Shown: in pieces, positions 17,873 through 27,854 of the stretch | Layout: each line of letters starts with the position of its first letter | How positions within the stretch are numbered: position 1 is the stretch's first letter | Assembly: GCA_937770485.1 (NCBI GenBank) | Contig: CALJHX010000037.1 | Location: 1 to 39,782 of the forward strand | Direction: 5' to 3' | DNA length: 39,782 bases | Source: an uncultured Verrucomicrobiae bacterium | GTDB taxonomy: Bacteria > Verrucomicrobiota > Verrucomicrobiia > Limisphaerales > UBA1096 | Notes under the pieces: model-generated | What the model was told of the DNA's origin: nothing | Database searches by the model: none | The model's input: only the letters and a program-made list of their open reading frames with translations | Position numbers and translations under genes: made by a program

Positions 17873-19825
17873 TTATTTCATATGCTGCTCGAGGAAGGCG
17901 TCGACCTCACGGTAAAACTCGAATACGTTGTCCTCATTGCGGTAGCCGTGCCCCTCGTTGGCCTTGATAATGAGCTTGTTGGGGATGTTGTTCCGGTCCA
18001 GCGCCCGCTTGAGGATGCGGCCGTGCTTGGGCGGCACCCGCCAGTCTTTCATACCGTACGCCATCAGGACAGGGGCCTTAACCTTCTCGATGTTGTTCTG
18101 AATGGATCGGGACTTGATCCAGTCTTTGTCCTTGCTTCGGTCAGCTATCATCACAGCGTCGATAGCGTCGTTGATTTTTTTGGGGAGCGGATATTCCTTG
18201 AGGATCAGATCAATGTCAGTGACACCGACGTAGTTGATGCCACACCGGTATAGTTCCGGCGTAAAGCACAGGCCCGCCATGGTCGCGTAGCCTCCGTAGC
18301 TGGCCCCGTAGATGCCGACGCGCCCGGCATCAACAATGCCCTCGGCGATAAGGTGCTTCACGCCGTCAGTGATGTCGTTTTGCATCTTGCCTCCCCACTC
18401 GCGGAAGCCAGCGGTGTAAAGCCTAGTGCCGTAGCCTGTCGAGCCACGGAAGTTTGGCTGAAAGACAGCATAGCCACGGTTGGCCAGGAACTGCACTTCC
18501 TTGTTCCAGCCCCAGTAGTCGCGGGCAGACGGCCCGCCGTGCGGGTGGACGATGAGCGGAAGGTTCTTGCCGTTGCTGCCATTGGGGATTGTCAGGTAAC
18601 CGTGGATGTTCAGCCCATCGCGAGCGGTGTATTGGATGGAATTCATCGGCGACATCTTGGCTGGATCAATCCATTCCGCGAGGTCGAGTAGCTTTTCCAG
18701 CTTGGGTTTCTTCCTGTTGCTGATATCAAGCAGGTAGTAGGAGCCGATGGTCTTATCGCTATGCGAATGGAAAAGGATGCGCTCCTCCTTTTTCGACCAG
18801 TTCTTGATGTCGTTCGCCATGCCGGGCAGCGCGTTGTCAATCATCGCCTGATATTCCTGGTAATCCTTATCAAACCAGTAGGTCTGAGGGCGCTCGGCCT
18901 CGTAACGCACCCCCAGCACCTTGCCGGTCTTGCCAGATATGATCGGCGGCCCGGAGGGCACGTCAAACTTCGGATGCGCAAAGATCATCCGGCCCAGTTT
19001 CATTGCCTTGAGGTCGAACTGGAACAGCGCCTTCTTGTCTCCATTGGGAGCGGCGACGTAGAGAGTCTCAGGATTTGTACCGAAACCAAGCGGCTCGATG
19101 GCTATGCGGAAATCGGCGGAGTAGATTTCCTCCCAGTCCGACTTGGCATCCCGTCGGTGCAAGATCGTCCGGGTGAGGGCATGCTGGGCGACCCCGATGC
19201 GGACAACATTCTCACGGTCGGCAACGAACTTGAGGATGTCGCCCCGGTTGAACACGACCCGTTTTTCTTTCGCGGTGAAAGTGTTGAGCCGGACGATGTC
19301 ACCATAGAAGGCTCGTTCCTCACGGAATTTCCCGCCGCCTTTGCGCACCTTAACCAAAATATCTCCGCCTTGGCCTGTCAACGGGGCGAACAACTCGATC
19401 ACCTTGAACACGCGACTGCCGAATTCCCGGTAGGCTTTTAACGAAGGATTGAGCACCTTGTGCCGGGAGCCGTCGCGGTTGACGGCATAGAGGCCGCCGT
19501 TGGGGAAGTTGTTGAGATCTTTCATCTGGAAGATCATGCGTTCATTGCTGATCCAGTTGAAGCTGTGCACCTCGTTTTCATTCTCCTCAGTACAGCCGAA
19601 TAGCTTGCGATCGGAGAGGCGGATGGTGAGAAGATTGTTTTTGCCCTTGCGCGGTGCGATCGCAGCCAGCCATTTGCCGTCCGGTGAAAGACGCATCCTG
19701 CTGAACTCCGGATCCTTAAAAAATGTTTCGACGGGTAGTTTCTCTGCTTGGCCAAGCGGGGCGAGCCAGACCAGAACCAGGCCAAGCGCGGCCGCTCGCA
19801 TAATGGAGGTATTGATTGCTTTCAT
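17873..19825 (-). CDS. Exported S9-family prolyl oligopeptidase-like peptidase
   Basis: ATG at 19825 gives 650 residues with a signal peptide ending APLGQA. The N-terminal half is a beta-propeller (SPDGKWLAAIAP and similar strands). The C-terminal half is the alpha/beta hydrolase peptidase domain: LIVHPHGGPSARD, FQPNFRGSTGYG, and VGIYGASYGGYATM with the nucleophile Ser509. Asp594 (GMKDWRVPP) and His626 (NEGHGY) complete the triad. This matches the dipeptidyl/acylaminoacyl peptidase S9 subfamily acting on short peptides in the periplasm. It follows the TonB-dependent receptor by 88 bases on the same strand, so a peptide import and cleavage unit is plausible (inference). A one-mismatch palindrome (19745-19758) encodes the Leu-Gly-Gln-Ala of the signal peptide. 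Confidence 0.9.
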   Translation of the reverse strand: MKAINTSIMRAAALGLVLVWLAPLGQAEKLPVETFFKDPEFSRMRLSPDGKWLAAIAPRKGKNNLLTIRLSDRKLFGCTEENENEVHSFNWISNERMIFQMKDLNNFPNGGLYAVNRDGSRHKVLNPSLKAYREFGSRVFKVIELFAPLTGQGGDILVKVRKGGGKFREERAFYGDIVRLNTFTAKEKRVVFNRGDILKFVADRENVVRIGVAQHALTRTILHRRDAKSDWEEIYSADFRIAIEPLGFGTNPETLYVAAPNGDKKALFQFDLKAMKLGRMIFAHPKFDVPSGPPIISGKTGKVLGVRYEAERPQTYWFDKDYQEYQAMIDNALPGMANDIKNWSKKEERILFHSHSDKTIGSYYLLDISNRKKPKLEKLLDLAEWIDPAKMSPMNSIQYTARDGLNIHGYLTIPNGSNGKNLPLIVHPHGGPSARDYWGWNKEVQFLANRGYAVFQPNFRGSTGYGTRLYTAGFREWGGKMQNDITDGVKHLIAEGIVDAGRVGIYGASYGGYATMAGLCFTPELYRCGINYVGVTDIDLILKEYPLPKKINDAIDAVMIADRSKDKDWIKSRSIQNNIEKVKAPVLMAYGMKDWRVPPKHGRILKRALDRNNIPNKLIIKANEGHGYRNEDNVFEFYREVDAFLEQHMK

Positions 19826-19913
19826 TTCGCTCAGAACAATCTGCCAAAAATCGATATTCCCAACAGGGATCGGACTATACAGCCCTACTTTTTGCAAGAT
19901 TGATCTGTTCGCC

Positions 19914-22643
19914 TTAGAAGCGAACAGCCACCCGGCCGTAAAGAACGGTGCCCACCGGGCTGTGGCCGGCGGTGCTGTACGAGTACCCTTCCGATTCACT
20001 GTCTGACCACGGCGGATCCTCGTCAGTGACGTTCAGCGCGCCAAATGTGACCCGTAAGTTATCGGTCACGTTATAGGAGGCTTGCAAGTCGAGAGTAGTG
20101 TGTGACTCCACTTCCTGAATAGCTCCGTATAACTGGTCAAAACTGTCGATGTAGTTGCATGTGACTCCGGCGCTGTACTTGTCATAGCTCCACCAGGCGC
20201 TCACATTGCCACGCCATTCTGGCATGCTATAAGAGCCGACCTCATCACTAAACGCATCTGTTGGTCGTGCCTTATAGGCGTATTTGGACATGTGGGCGGC
20301 ACGAAGGTCAACGACGAAGTAACCCACCGAAGTATCGATCCCATAGTTGATTGATATATCGATCGCTTCAACATTCACCTCAGCCAGATTCAGATAGGTG
20401 TTGTTGATCTGCTTCAAGCTTCCCGTGATACCGCCGTTCGGGATGTCATCGGCAGCCCACTCTGGATGTTTCTCGGTCCCGAACTTGCCGTCCGGCCCAG
20501 GACTATCGGCAGCCCTGTCAGCATCCGTCTGCTCATTACGAATGATGTTGTTGCTGAATAGAGCCTCGTTGTTAAGCATGTACTGGGCGGAGATACTGGT
20601 GATCTGGTCCTCCAACTCGATACGGCTCCAGTTTAAACTCACAGAAAGGCTCATATTGTCTGGCACCGGGATCTCTAATACTGTGCCCAGCGAGATACTA
20701 TCGGCTTCTTCAGGTTGTAGATCCTGATTGCCACCGGCGATGGTCTTGTACTGCATGCCGGCATCGCCGCGTGGGGGGTCGATGAGGAACGGAAACGAGA
20801 CACTCTCCCCCATGTACAACTGTTGCAGTGATGGGGCACGAAACGCCGTCTGGTAGGTTGCACGCAACAGCACACGCTCGTCGGGCGAGTATTTCAGGCC
20901 AAACTTCGGGTTTTTGGAGGTGCCGAAGTCGCTGTAGTGCTCAACACGCCAGGCGGCCTGCAATCCGAGGGAGCGGATTCCCGCTACCCGGTTATCCTCC
21001 CCGATGATGGGGATCATAAGTTCAGCATACCCGGCGTCGCGAGAACGACTGCCCGCGTTGGAAGTGCCGCCGGAGGCAATGATCTTGTTCGCCATGGAGA
21101 GACTGTCACCAATATCGCTCGATTCCGTCTTTGCTGTCTCAGCACCAACGGCAAGAGCCACGGTGCCTCCCGGCAGTTCATACAGTTCACCAGCGGCCTT
21201 GATATCGAACATCCGAAGTTCAGACTCTGCGCGGCGCAGAGTGTTGACCCGAAGCCCATCAAGAACCGACGGGCTGTTGATGCCCAATCCGGCGCCGAAG
21301 ATGTTGTACGCAGTGGCCGGATCGCTCGAGGCCAACGCTTCCTTGAGAGCGTCCGCAGAGACGAAATTCCGGCCGAAGTCGGTTGACTCCACCCTGTTGT
21401 AGAGAAAGGCGGTCTCAGCCTGCCAACTGTCGCCGATGTCGAACTTGACACCCGGCAGGATACGGAACACGTCACTCTGAATATCTGAAACACGAGGGCC
21501 AACCTCAACGAACCGGTGCTTAAAACTCACAGCTTCGCCTTTTTGCGTTTTTGATAGTTTCGCCCAATCTGTTGAATCCCCAAAAGGATTAAAAGGGTTA
21601 CTCGAGGGGAGAATGCCCCAAGTATCAATATTTCTGTCAGCAAAAGCGGGAGTGGGCGCCATCTCATAATGGGTTTTTAGTTTCCGATACGTCGTATGAA
21701 AAAATGCGGTGGCATAATCGGTCAGTATATAATTGACACGGCCAGAAGCCCCCGAACGTTGGATTTCAGGAATCAGGTTCATCCACGGGTTTTGATCGAA
21801 TAAATTAACACCGGGATTTCCAATTATCTCCATATCCAGAAATTCAGACCTTCTCTCAGTTGGTATCTTATAATAACCGGTGGGGAAAAATTCAGATCCA
21901 GGCAAGATCAATATCGAACCGGGATTAGCTACGTCAGATCGGAAGTCGACACCTCCACTAGCCCTTTGATCGGCGCTTGACGAAAAGCCGCGATCATTCA
22001 TCTGCACCGAGTTTCGCTTCATGTAATCAAAAGTGATCCAAGCGTTGCCGTTCTCGCTGACAGTGCCGCCTGTTATTGAGTAGCGTTGCGTCCCCATGTC
22101 ATCTTTGGTGGTATTGCTGTAACCCACGTTAATCTCCAAGCCATCGAAGTTGTCGCGAGTGATGATGTTGATCACGCCGGCGACGGCATCGGAGCCATAA
22201 ATGGCAGAAGCCCCGTCCAATAGCACCTCGACACGCTCCACGACCGCCATCGGGATACCGTTCAGATCAGAGAATGCAGTGGTCATATTCTGGGCCATTG
22301 AATAGTTGCCCATTCGACGTCCATCGACCAGCACGAGCGTGTAGTTCATGCCCAGGCCGCGCAGCGACACGCCGGACGTACCCGGAGCAAAGGAGTTCTG
22401 GAATTTCTCGTCGTACGACCCAGAGTTATTCTGTGGCAGTCGGCGTAATAACTCACCCACTGTCTCGGCACCGGAGCGATTGATCTCCTCGCGGTCGATC
22501 CGCACGATCGGCGATGGTCCCTCCAACTCGACAGTCGGAATGTTGGAACCAGTAATGACCACAGGGCTGAGTTCCTCCTCGTTTTGAGCCCAAACTTCAA
22601 AACAGAAGAAGAAAACTAATAACAATTCTCCAAGTTTATGCAA
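19914..22643 (-). CDS. TonB-dependent outer-membrane receptor
   Basis: A 909-residue protein. The frame opens at TTG 22643 with a signal peptide (LLLVFFFCFEVWAQ) and a TonB-box-like EELSPVVITGS. The plug domain follows (INRSGAETVGELLRRLPQNN, SGVSLRGLGMNYTLVLVDGR, VERVEVLLDGASAIYGSDAVAGVINIITR; family blocks GASAIYGSDAVAGVINI and LVDGRRMG), then a long beta-barrel ending in an aromatic residue (GRVAVRF). The barrel has LRATYQTAFRAPSLQQLY and VTFGALNVTDEDPPW, typical of TonB-dependent receptors. There is no SusD partner, so it is not a classic Bacteroidetes glycan locus. With the S9 peptidase directly downstream, peptide uptake is a reasonable guess. Base composition is more AT-rich than the flanking genes and the palindrome is absent. 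Confidence 0.92.
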   Translation of the reverse strand: MHKLGELLLVFFFCFEVWAQNEEELSPVVITGSNIPTVELEGPSPIVRIDREEINRSGAETVGELLRRLPQNNSGSYDEKFQNSFAPGTSGVSLRGLGMNYTLVLVDGRRMGNYSMAQNMTTAFSDLNGIPMAVVERVEVLLDGASAIYGSDAVAGVINIITRDNFDGLEINVGYSNTTKDDMGTQRYSITGGTVSENGNAWITFDYMKRNSVQMNDRGFSSSADQRASGGVDFRSDVANPGSILILPGSEFFPTGYYKIPTERRSEFLDMEIIGNPGVNLFDQNPWMNLIPEIQRSGASGRVNYILTDYATAFFHTTYRKLKTHYEMAPTPAFADRNIDTWGILPSSNPFNPFGDSTDWAKLSKTQKGEAVSFKHRFVEVGPRVSDIQSDVFRILPGVKFDIGDSWQAETAFLYNRVESTDFGRNFVSADALKEALASSDPATAYNIFGAGLGINSPSVLDGLRVNTLRRAESELRMFDIKAAGELYELPGGTVALAVGAETAKTESSDIGDSLSMANKIIASGGTSNAGSRSRDAGYAELMIPIIGEDNRVAGIRSLGLQAAWRVEHYSDFGTSKNPKFGLKYSPDERVLLRATYQTAFRAPSLQQLYMGESVSFPFLIDPPRGDAGMQYKTIAGGNQDLQPEEADSISLGTVLEIPVPDNMSLSVSLNWSRIELEDQITSISAQYMLNNEALFSNNIIRNEQTDADRAADSPGPDGKFGTEKHPEWAADDIPNGGITGSLKQINNTYLNLAEVNVEAIDISINYGIDTSVGYFVVDLRAAHMSKYAYKARPTDAFSDEVGSYSMPEWRGNVSAWWSYDKYSAGVTCNYIDSFDQLYGAIQEVESHTTLDLQASYNVTDNLRVTFGALNVTDEDPPWSDSESEGYSYSTAGHSPVGTVLYGRVAVRF

Positions 22644-23005
22644 AATAACTGATTGAACATTGATTTTTCGCCTTAAAGCTTAACGCTAAATAAAAAAGAC
22701 CTGCTTGCCGATGTTAGCTGGGAGGTCTGTTGGAAAGTATTCAGTTCAATCTGGCTCTCGTTCGGTTTCAAAATGCACGCAAGGGGGTTCAGGAATGCCG
22801 TCTTGCCCGCTGCCGCTGGTACCACACATGACCACCTGCTGCTTGGTCTCCAGCCAGAAGGAGGGCGCATCCGCCTCTGTCTGGACCGATTCCTTCAGTT
22901 TCCCGAAGCTCTTGCGCAGATTGTCGATATTCAGCAGCAACAGCGCGAGGATTGGTGGCACTTGGCCAAATTTCAAGTTTCAATTAGGCAAAGGCCACTT
23001 AGGCA
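22644..23005. other. Intergenic region between porin and TonB receptor, no convincing gene
   Basis: Open frames here overlap in several phases and none has a recognisable family or ribosome-binding site. The longest minus-strand frame is 22746-22976 (76 codons, starting MKFGQVPPILALLLLNIDN). It could be a small or relic gene, but nothing supports it beyond length. The region must hold the promoter of the TonB receptor. A single TTGGCCAA core lies near 22972. Confidence 0.4.
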
Positions 23006-23006
23006 C

Positions 23007-23037
23007 AAAAAAAGCCCTTCCAAAACGGAAGGGCTTT
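23007..23037 (-). terminator. Strong rho-independent terminator after the porin gene
   Basis: AAAGCCCTTCC (23011-23021) pairs with GGAAGGGCTTT (23027-23037), an 11-bp stem with a 5-nt loop. On the minus strand it is followed by a T run. A second hairpin, AATCCAAC-TTG-GTTGGATT (23040-23058), lies between it and the porin stop codon, perhaps protecting the mRNA 3' end. Confidence 0.92.
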
Positions 23038-23061
23038 GTAATCCAACTTGGTTGGATTAAA

Positions 23062-24102
23062 TTAGAATTGGTAGAACAGATTTAAACCAAGCCCATTACT
23101 TGAGCCATGGTCTCTATCGCCCGTTTCATTGTTGAGCTCCAAACGAGTTAGAACATTATCCCATATGGAATATCCCAAGGTAGCTGTCCACATAGAGGTA
23201 GAATCTCCATCGGTGCCATCTAGGGTGTCATAACGAAGAGCCAATGAAATACTATCACTAGTATCCCAAACCGCGTAAAGGGCAACTGCATCAGCTTCAT
23301 CGCCAGCTTCACCCGCATACTCACGATCGTCGTAAGAAACTCCCAACGAAACTCCCTCTATTGGACTAGCCATAGAAGCGCCAACATAGAAGAGCGTATC
23401 CTCGTCGTCACCAGTACCCTCTGTATAACCAACGTAAGCTGTACTACCAGCTAGGAAGCCCAAGCTGTCAGGTGCAGTGATCGAAAGACCCGCAAGTAGC
23501 GCGAAGTCGGTTGTGTCTCCGTTGTGAAGACCACTAGTGGAGTCAAAGGCATTAGCCAATCCAATAGACGCATCTATACCATCAACCAAGGACGTAGAGA
23601 CCAATAAACCAGTGTGGGTGAACGGCTCCAAATCATAACCGTAAGAACGGCTAACATTTGGGTTAGAACCACTAGCTTCAACCTCGTAGCCAACAATTGT
23701 GTCAAACAGACCTAAGGTCAGATCAACCCCATTGCCAAATGGCAGGTTCAAACCAATATTGGCGTTCTTGATGTGGAAGTCATCTCCCTCAGTTGAGAAG
23801 TCGGCAGCACGTTGACCCAATAGCAACTCCACATTGAAGCCTGCATTGTAGTCGCCATCACCAAGCGGGCTACTGATAGCCAAGCTTGCGCCGTTTGCGT
23901 TGAATCCTTCATCACCTGTATGATGGCTATCAGCCAATTTATTACCTGAGCTAAGGCTTCCATTATAAGAAGCCTCAACTGAGCCGCTAATGACGGTTGA
24001 CGACATAGCCGTCAACACGCTGTTTTCCTCTGCCTGAGCAGTCGAAGCGAGACTGACAACGCCAGCGGCGGCCAGACCCATAGTCCATTTGTTCATTTTC
24101 AT
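23062..24102 (-). CDS. Outer-membrane porin-like beta-barrel protein
   Basis: From ATG at 24102 (or 24096, two codons later) the 346-residue product has a clean signal peptide (MNKWTMGLAAAGVVSLASTAQA) and then alternating amphipathic strands rich in Gly, Ser, Asp and aromatics. It ends in NLFYQF with a terminal Phe, as in outer-membrane barrels. It is acidic, with Asp-rich loops such as GTGDDEDT and GDEADA. It resembles the putative-porin families of PVC/Bacteroidetes type but matches no named porin I can identify. It is flanked by a strong terminator and has its own promoter region (24103-24325). Its AT-richer, regular codon use suggests high expression or a different origin from the GC-rich neighbours. 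Confidence 0.8.
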   Translation of the reverse strand: MKMNKWTMGLAAAGVVSLASTAQAEENSVLTAMSSTVISGSVEASYNGSLSSGNKLADSHHTGDEGFNANGASLAISSPLGDGDYNAGFNVELLLGQRAADFSTEGDDFHIKNANIGLNLPFGNGVDLTLGLFDTIVGYEVEASGSNPNVSRSYGYDLEPFTHTGLLVSTSLVDGIDASIGLANAFDSTSGLHNGDTTDFALLAGLSITAPDSLGFLAGSTAYVGYTEGTGDDEDTLFYVGASMASPIEGVSLGVSYDDREYAGEAGDEADAVALYAVWDTSDSISLALRYDTLDGTDGDSTSMWTATLGYSIWDNVLTRLELNNETGDRDHGSSNGLGLNLFYQF

Positions 24103-24325
24103 TATTTTTGCTCTATATACTCGTTTCATAACTGTAAAATTGCTCTTAGATTGGTATCTATTTTGTTTGGTTGCTCAAAATACAAACGGTGCCGAATTTT
24201 TCAGTTGAAGCACATATCGTTTCCTTAGGACAATTGGCTTCCCATTTCGCCATGTCAAGCACCGGATCGACCTTTTTTTAATTTTTTTGAGGACACTCCG
24301 TTTGACGCCCTCCCGGGCTTGGCTC

Positions 24326-27300
24326 ATGTTGAACCGCCTAATTTTGAGTCTGGCCCAACCAGACCCCTCGGCCACCTTGGCCAAGCTGCGCGAAACTCCC
24401 GCTTTACAAGCCGTCTTGAACGGCGCGGAGCCGGGGGGAGTATTGCCTCTCGGCGGCGTCAGCCAAGGCGCTTGGGCCTTTTCGGCAGCTGTTTTGGCCC
24501 ATTCCTTCAAGGGCCGGCCGGTGCTCGTCGTCTGCCCTACCGGTAAACTTCAGGAGCAACTCCAACAGGAACTCGAAACGTGGCTCCCGGCCCTGACCAA
24601 GCGCCCGGCCAAGCCGCCCCTCTTTTTCCCCGCGTGGAATGTCCTGCCACACGAGGCCCGACTCCCGCACGCCGACGTGCTGAGCGAACGACTCGAGACG
24701 CTAATCCACTTGGCCAAGCGCCAACAATCCTCCATCGGCCCGGTCATTGTCACCACCGCTGTCGCCCTACTGCAGCGGACCTTCTCCCCGACCGAGCTGA
24801 AAAAAAGATTCCGACGCTTCAAGCTTGGCCAGCGCATCGTCCCGCTCGACCTCGTTGAGTGGCTTGAGGACCAGGGCTACGAGCCGGAGGCGCAGGTCAG
24901 CCAAAAGGGGGAGCTCGCCCTGCGTGGCGGCATCCTTGACGTCTTCCCTTTAGCCAGCCCATGGCCGGTGCGCTTCGAGTTTTTCGGCGACGAGATCGAG
25001 TCGCTGCGAACCTTCGATCCGCAGACGCAGATTTCCCGTGAGAAGATCGACCGCGCCACGATCTCGCCCGGCGGCGAGCTTGGCATCCTTAAGCAGCAAC
25101 TCGACGCCGACGCGGGCTACGCCACCGGCCGTCTGGGAGACTACCTCACCGGTGATCCGCTTTGCCTGCTGATCGAGCCGGACGACATCGCCGAGCGCGT
25201 CGCCGATTACCTCGGGCAGGTGCCAAGCGGCGACCTGTTTCACGACGACTGGGAAACCGCGCTTGGCCAGGCGCGCGAACGCGGCACAATCGTCGAGGTT
25301 CGCGAAACAGGCGACGAAGCCGAGCCGCCGTTCGAGTCGCTCGACGCGTACCGGCCGCTTGGAGAGTCGTTGGGCGACCCGCAGATTGCCGACGCGCAGC
25401 GGCGGGAGTTTTTCAACCAGCTGCATCGCTGGCTGCGCAACGGCTACACCGTCTGGACGGTCTGCGGCGCCAACAGCGAGTTGCAGCGATTCGACGAGTT
25501 GTGGATCGAGTACGGCTTGGCCAAGGGCAAGACCGGGGCCAAGCCGGTGCGGATGCTCGGCAGCGTGTCACGCGGGTTCCTCGTCGAGTCGGCCAAGCTG
25601 GTCGTCGTCACCGACTCGGAGATTTTTGGGCGAACCCGCACGCAGCGGCCGCGGCGGCTCAAGTCGCCCCACGCAGCAGCGACGCGCTCGGCGCTGGAGA
25701 TCGATTTCACCGACTTGAGCGTGGGCGACTACGTGGTCCACCTGCAGCACGGCATCGGCCGCTACCTCGGGCTGAAAGTACTGTCGGCCGGGGCACGCAC
25801 GAACAAAAACGGCGGCGGTGAGGAGTGCCTCGTGATCGAGTACGGCACACGCGACCCGGAGCAGGATTCGCCCAAGCTGTATGTGCCGGTGTCCGAGGCG
25901 CACCTCGTCAGCAAATACGTCGGCACTGGCCGGGCGCGGCCGACGCTCAGCATCATCGGCGGCAAACGCTGGGCCAAGGCCAAAGCCGACGCCGAGAAGG
26001 CGGTCTCCGATGTCGCCGCGGATTTGCTCAAGCTCCAAGCCTCGCGCGAGGCCCAGCCGGGGCACGAGTTCGGCGACGACACACCGTGGCAGCGGGAGTT
26101 CGAAGGGTCGTTTCCATTCGAGGAAACACCGGACCAGTGGACGGCCATCGAGGCGGCCAAGCGGGACATGCAGCAGCCCAAGCCGATGGACCGGCTCGTG
26201 TGCGGCGACGTCGGTTTCGGCAAGACCGAGGTGGCCATCCGCGCGGCGTTCAAGGCGGTGATGGGCGGCAAACAAGTCGCCGTGCTGGTGCCTACTACCG
26301 TGCTGGCGCAGCAGCATTTCAACACATTCATCGAGCGCATGGCGGAGTTCCCCGTGTCGGTGGAATTGCTCTCGCGGTTCCGCACAAAAAAACAGGCCGA
26401 CGCCGTGATCGCGGCGCTGGCGGCCGGCTCGGTGGACGTCGTCATCGGCACGCACAAGCTCGTCCAGCCCAATGTCCGCTTCAAGGATCTCGGCTTGGTG
26501 ATCATCGACGAGGAGCAGCGCTTCGGCGTGCTGCACAAGGAGAAACTCAAGATGCTTCGGCAGACGGTGGACGTGCTCACGCTGACCGCGACGCCAATCC
26601 CGCGCACGCTTCACATGGCGCTCACAGGCGCGCGCGACATGAGCACCATCGAGACGCCGCCGCAGGACCGGCTGCCGATCGAGACCACCGTCATCGAGTT
26701 CGACGAGACGACCCTCCGCAACGCCATCCAGCGAGAGCTCAACAGGGGCGGGCAGGTGTTCTTTCTGCACAACCGCGTGACGACGATCGAGACCATGGCC
26801 GATCGCATCCGTGAGCTCGTGCCCAAGGCGCGGCTCATCGTTGGCCACGGCCAGATGGCCAGCGGCACTCTCGAGAAGGTGATGACAAGATTCATCAATG
26901 GCGACGCCGACATCCTGCTCTCGACGACCATCATCGAGAGCGGCCTCGACATCCCCAACGCCAACACGATCATCGTCGACCGCGCCGACCGTTTCGGCCT
27001 GAGCGAGCTGTACCAGTTGCGCGGCCGCGTCGGGCGTTACAAGCACCAAGCTTTTGCCTATTTGATTTTACCACGCCACGCCGCCCTGCTCAACGACGCC
27101 CGCAAGCGCATCAGCGCTCTGAAGCAGTACTCGAAGCTCGGCAGCGGATTCAAGATCGCCATGCGCGACCTCGAGATTCGCGGCGCGGGCAACATCCTCG
27201 GCGCACAGCAAAGCGGCCACATCACCGCCGTTGGCTTCGAGCTTTACTGCCAGTTGCTCAAGCAAAGCGTGAAGCGTCTCAAGGGCGAAACCGTCGAGCG

Positions 27301-27841
27301 CCGCGTCGAGGTGCGCCTCGCGCTCGATTTTCTCGCGATGAATCCCGGCGAGGAAAAGAGCGCCGAGCGAGCGCCCCGCAAGTCTGTCCCGCCTCAGTTC
27401 GAGGTGACCGTGCCGCGCGATGTCGTGGCGACAGTCGATGACAATGATGACGAAGCACCGGTTACTGCCGAGGAGCCGAGGGACATCGGCCGTGCGCCCG
27501 CGTATTTGCCGTTCAACCACATCCCCGAAACGCGGCAGCGAATCGTTCTTTACCGCAAACTGGCCCAGCTCTCCAACGCCGCCGAGTTGGCCGAGTTGAG
27601 GGCGGAGATTCGCGATCGTTTCGGGCCCATCCCCAAGCCGGTCGAGCGGCTGCTGGGCGCGGCTGAATTGAAGGTGCTGGCCGCCGCCAAAAACGTCACC
27701 GGCATCGAGGCCAAGGGCGACAAAATCATGCTGACACGCAACGGCGACTTAATCATGATTGGAGGGAAATTTCCGCGTTTCGCCAAGCGATCGCCGGACG
27801 GGCGGCTGGTCGAGTTGAGAAACTTGATAAAAGCGCTGTAA
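24326..27841 (+). CDS. mfd: Transcription-repair coupling factor
   Basis: A 1171-residue translocase that removes RNA polymerase stalled at DNA damage and recruits UvrA. Domain order is as expected: a UvrB-like N-terminus (PVLVVCPTGKLQEQL, FFPAWNVLPHE, RGGILDVFPLA), the CarD-like polymerase-interaction domain (LSVGDYVVHLQHGIGRYLGL, whose core is YVVHLQHGIGRY), then the superfamily 2 helicase with Walker A GDVGFGKTE, Walker B DEEQRFGV and TATPIPRTLHM. It continues with motif VI QLRGRVGR, and a C-terminal TRCF domain (YLPFNHIPETRQRIVLYRKL, core IPETRQRIVLYR). ATG at 24326 is chosen; an in-frame TTG at 24287 would add 13 residues. A one-mismatch palindrome (24707-24720) lies in the gene. It converges with ilvB. 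Confidence 0.96.
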   Translation: MLNRLILSLAQPDPSATLAKLRETPALQAVLNGAEPGGVLPLGGVSQGAWAFSAAVLAHSFKGRPVLVVCPTGKLQEQLQQELETWLPALTKRPAKPPLFFPAWNVLPHEARLPHADVLSERLETLIHLAKRQQSSIGPVIVTTAVALLQRTFSPTELKKRFRRFKLGQRIVPLDLVEWLEDQGYEPEAQVSQKGELALRGGILDVFPLASPWPVRFEFFGDEIESLRTFDPQTQISREKIDRATISPGGELGILKQQLDADAGYATGRLGDYLTGDPLCLLIEPDDIAERVADYLGQVPSGDLFHDDWETALGQARERGTIVEVRETGDEAEPPFESLDAYRPLGESLGDPQIADAQRREFFNQLHRWLRNGYTVWTVCGANSELQRFDELWIEYGLAKGKTGAKPVRMLGSVSRGFLVESAKLVVVTDSEIFGRTRTQRPRRLKSPHAAATRSALEIDFTDLSVGDYVVHLQHGIGRYLGLKVLSAGARTNKNGGGEECLVIEYGTRDPEQDSPKLYVPVSEAHLVSKYVGTGRARPTLSIIGGKRWAKAKADAEKAVSDVAADLLKLQASREAQPGHEFGDDTPWQREFEGSFPFEETPDQWTAIEAAKRDMQQPKPMDRLVCGDVGFGKTEVAIRAAFKAVMGGKQVAVLVPTTVLAQQHFNTFIERMAEFPVSVELLSRFRTKKQADAVIAALAAGSVDVVIGTHKLVQPNVRFKDLGLVIIDEEQRFGVLHKEKLKMLRQTVDVLTLTATPIPRTLHMALTGARDMSTIETPPQDRLPIETTVIEFDETTLRNAIQRELNRGGQVFFLHNRVTTIETMADRIRELVPKARLIVGHGQMASGTLEKVMTRFINGDADILLSTTIIESGLDIPNANTIIVDRADRFGLSELYQLRGRVGRYKHQAFAYLILPRHAALLNDARKRISALKQYSKLGSGFKIAMRDLEIRGAGNILGAQQSGHITAVGFELYCQLLKQSVKRLKGETVERRVEVRLALDFLAMNPGEEKSAERAPRKSVPPQFEVTVPRDVVATVDDNDDEAPVTAEEPRDIGRAPAYLPFNHIPETRQRIVLYRKLAQLSNAAELAELRAEIRDRFGPIPKPVERLLGAAELKVLAAAKNVTGIEAKGDKIMLTRNGDLIMIGGKFPRFAKRSPDGRLVELRNLIKAL

Positions 27842-27854
27842 GCCAAGCGGACTG

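Noticed and set aside
22746..22976. 76-codon minus-strand frame beside the TonB receptor
   Set aside because: No homology recognised, no ribosome-binding site, and competing frames of similar length overlap it; kept only as a note in the intergenic entry.
25568..27049. Long open frame antisense to mfd (493 codons)
   Set aside because: It mirrors the codon bias of GC-rich mfd, has no recognisable domains, and mfd is intact over the same span. The same applies to the frame antisense to ilvB at 28483-29805.
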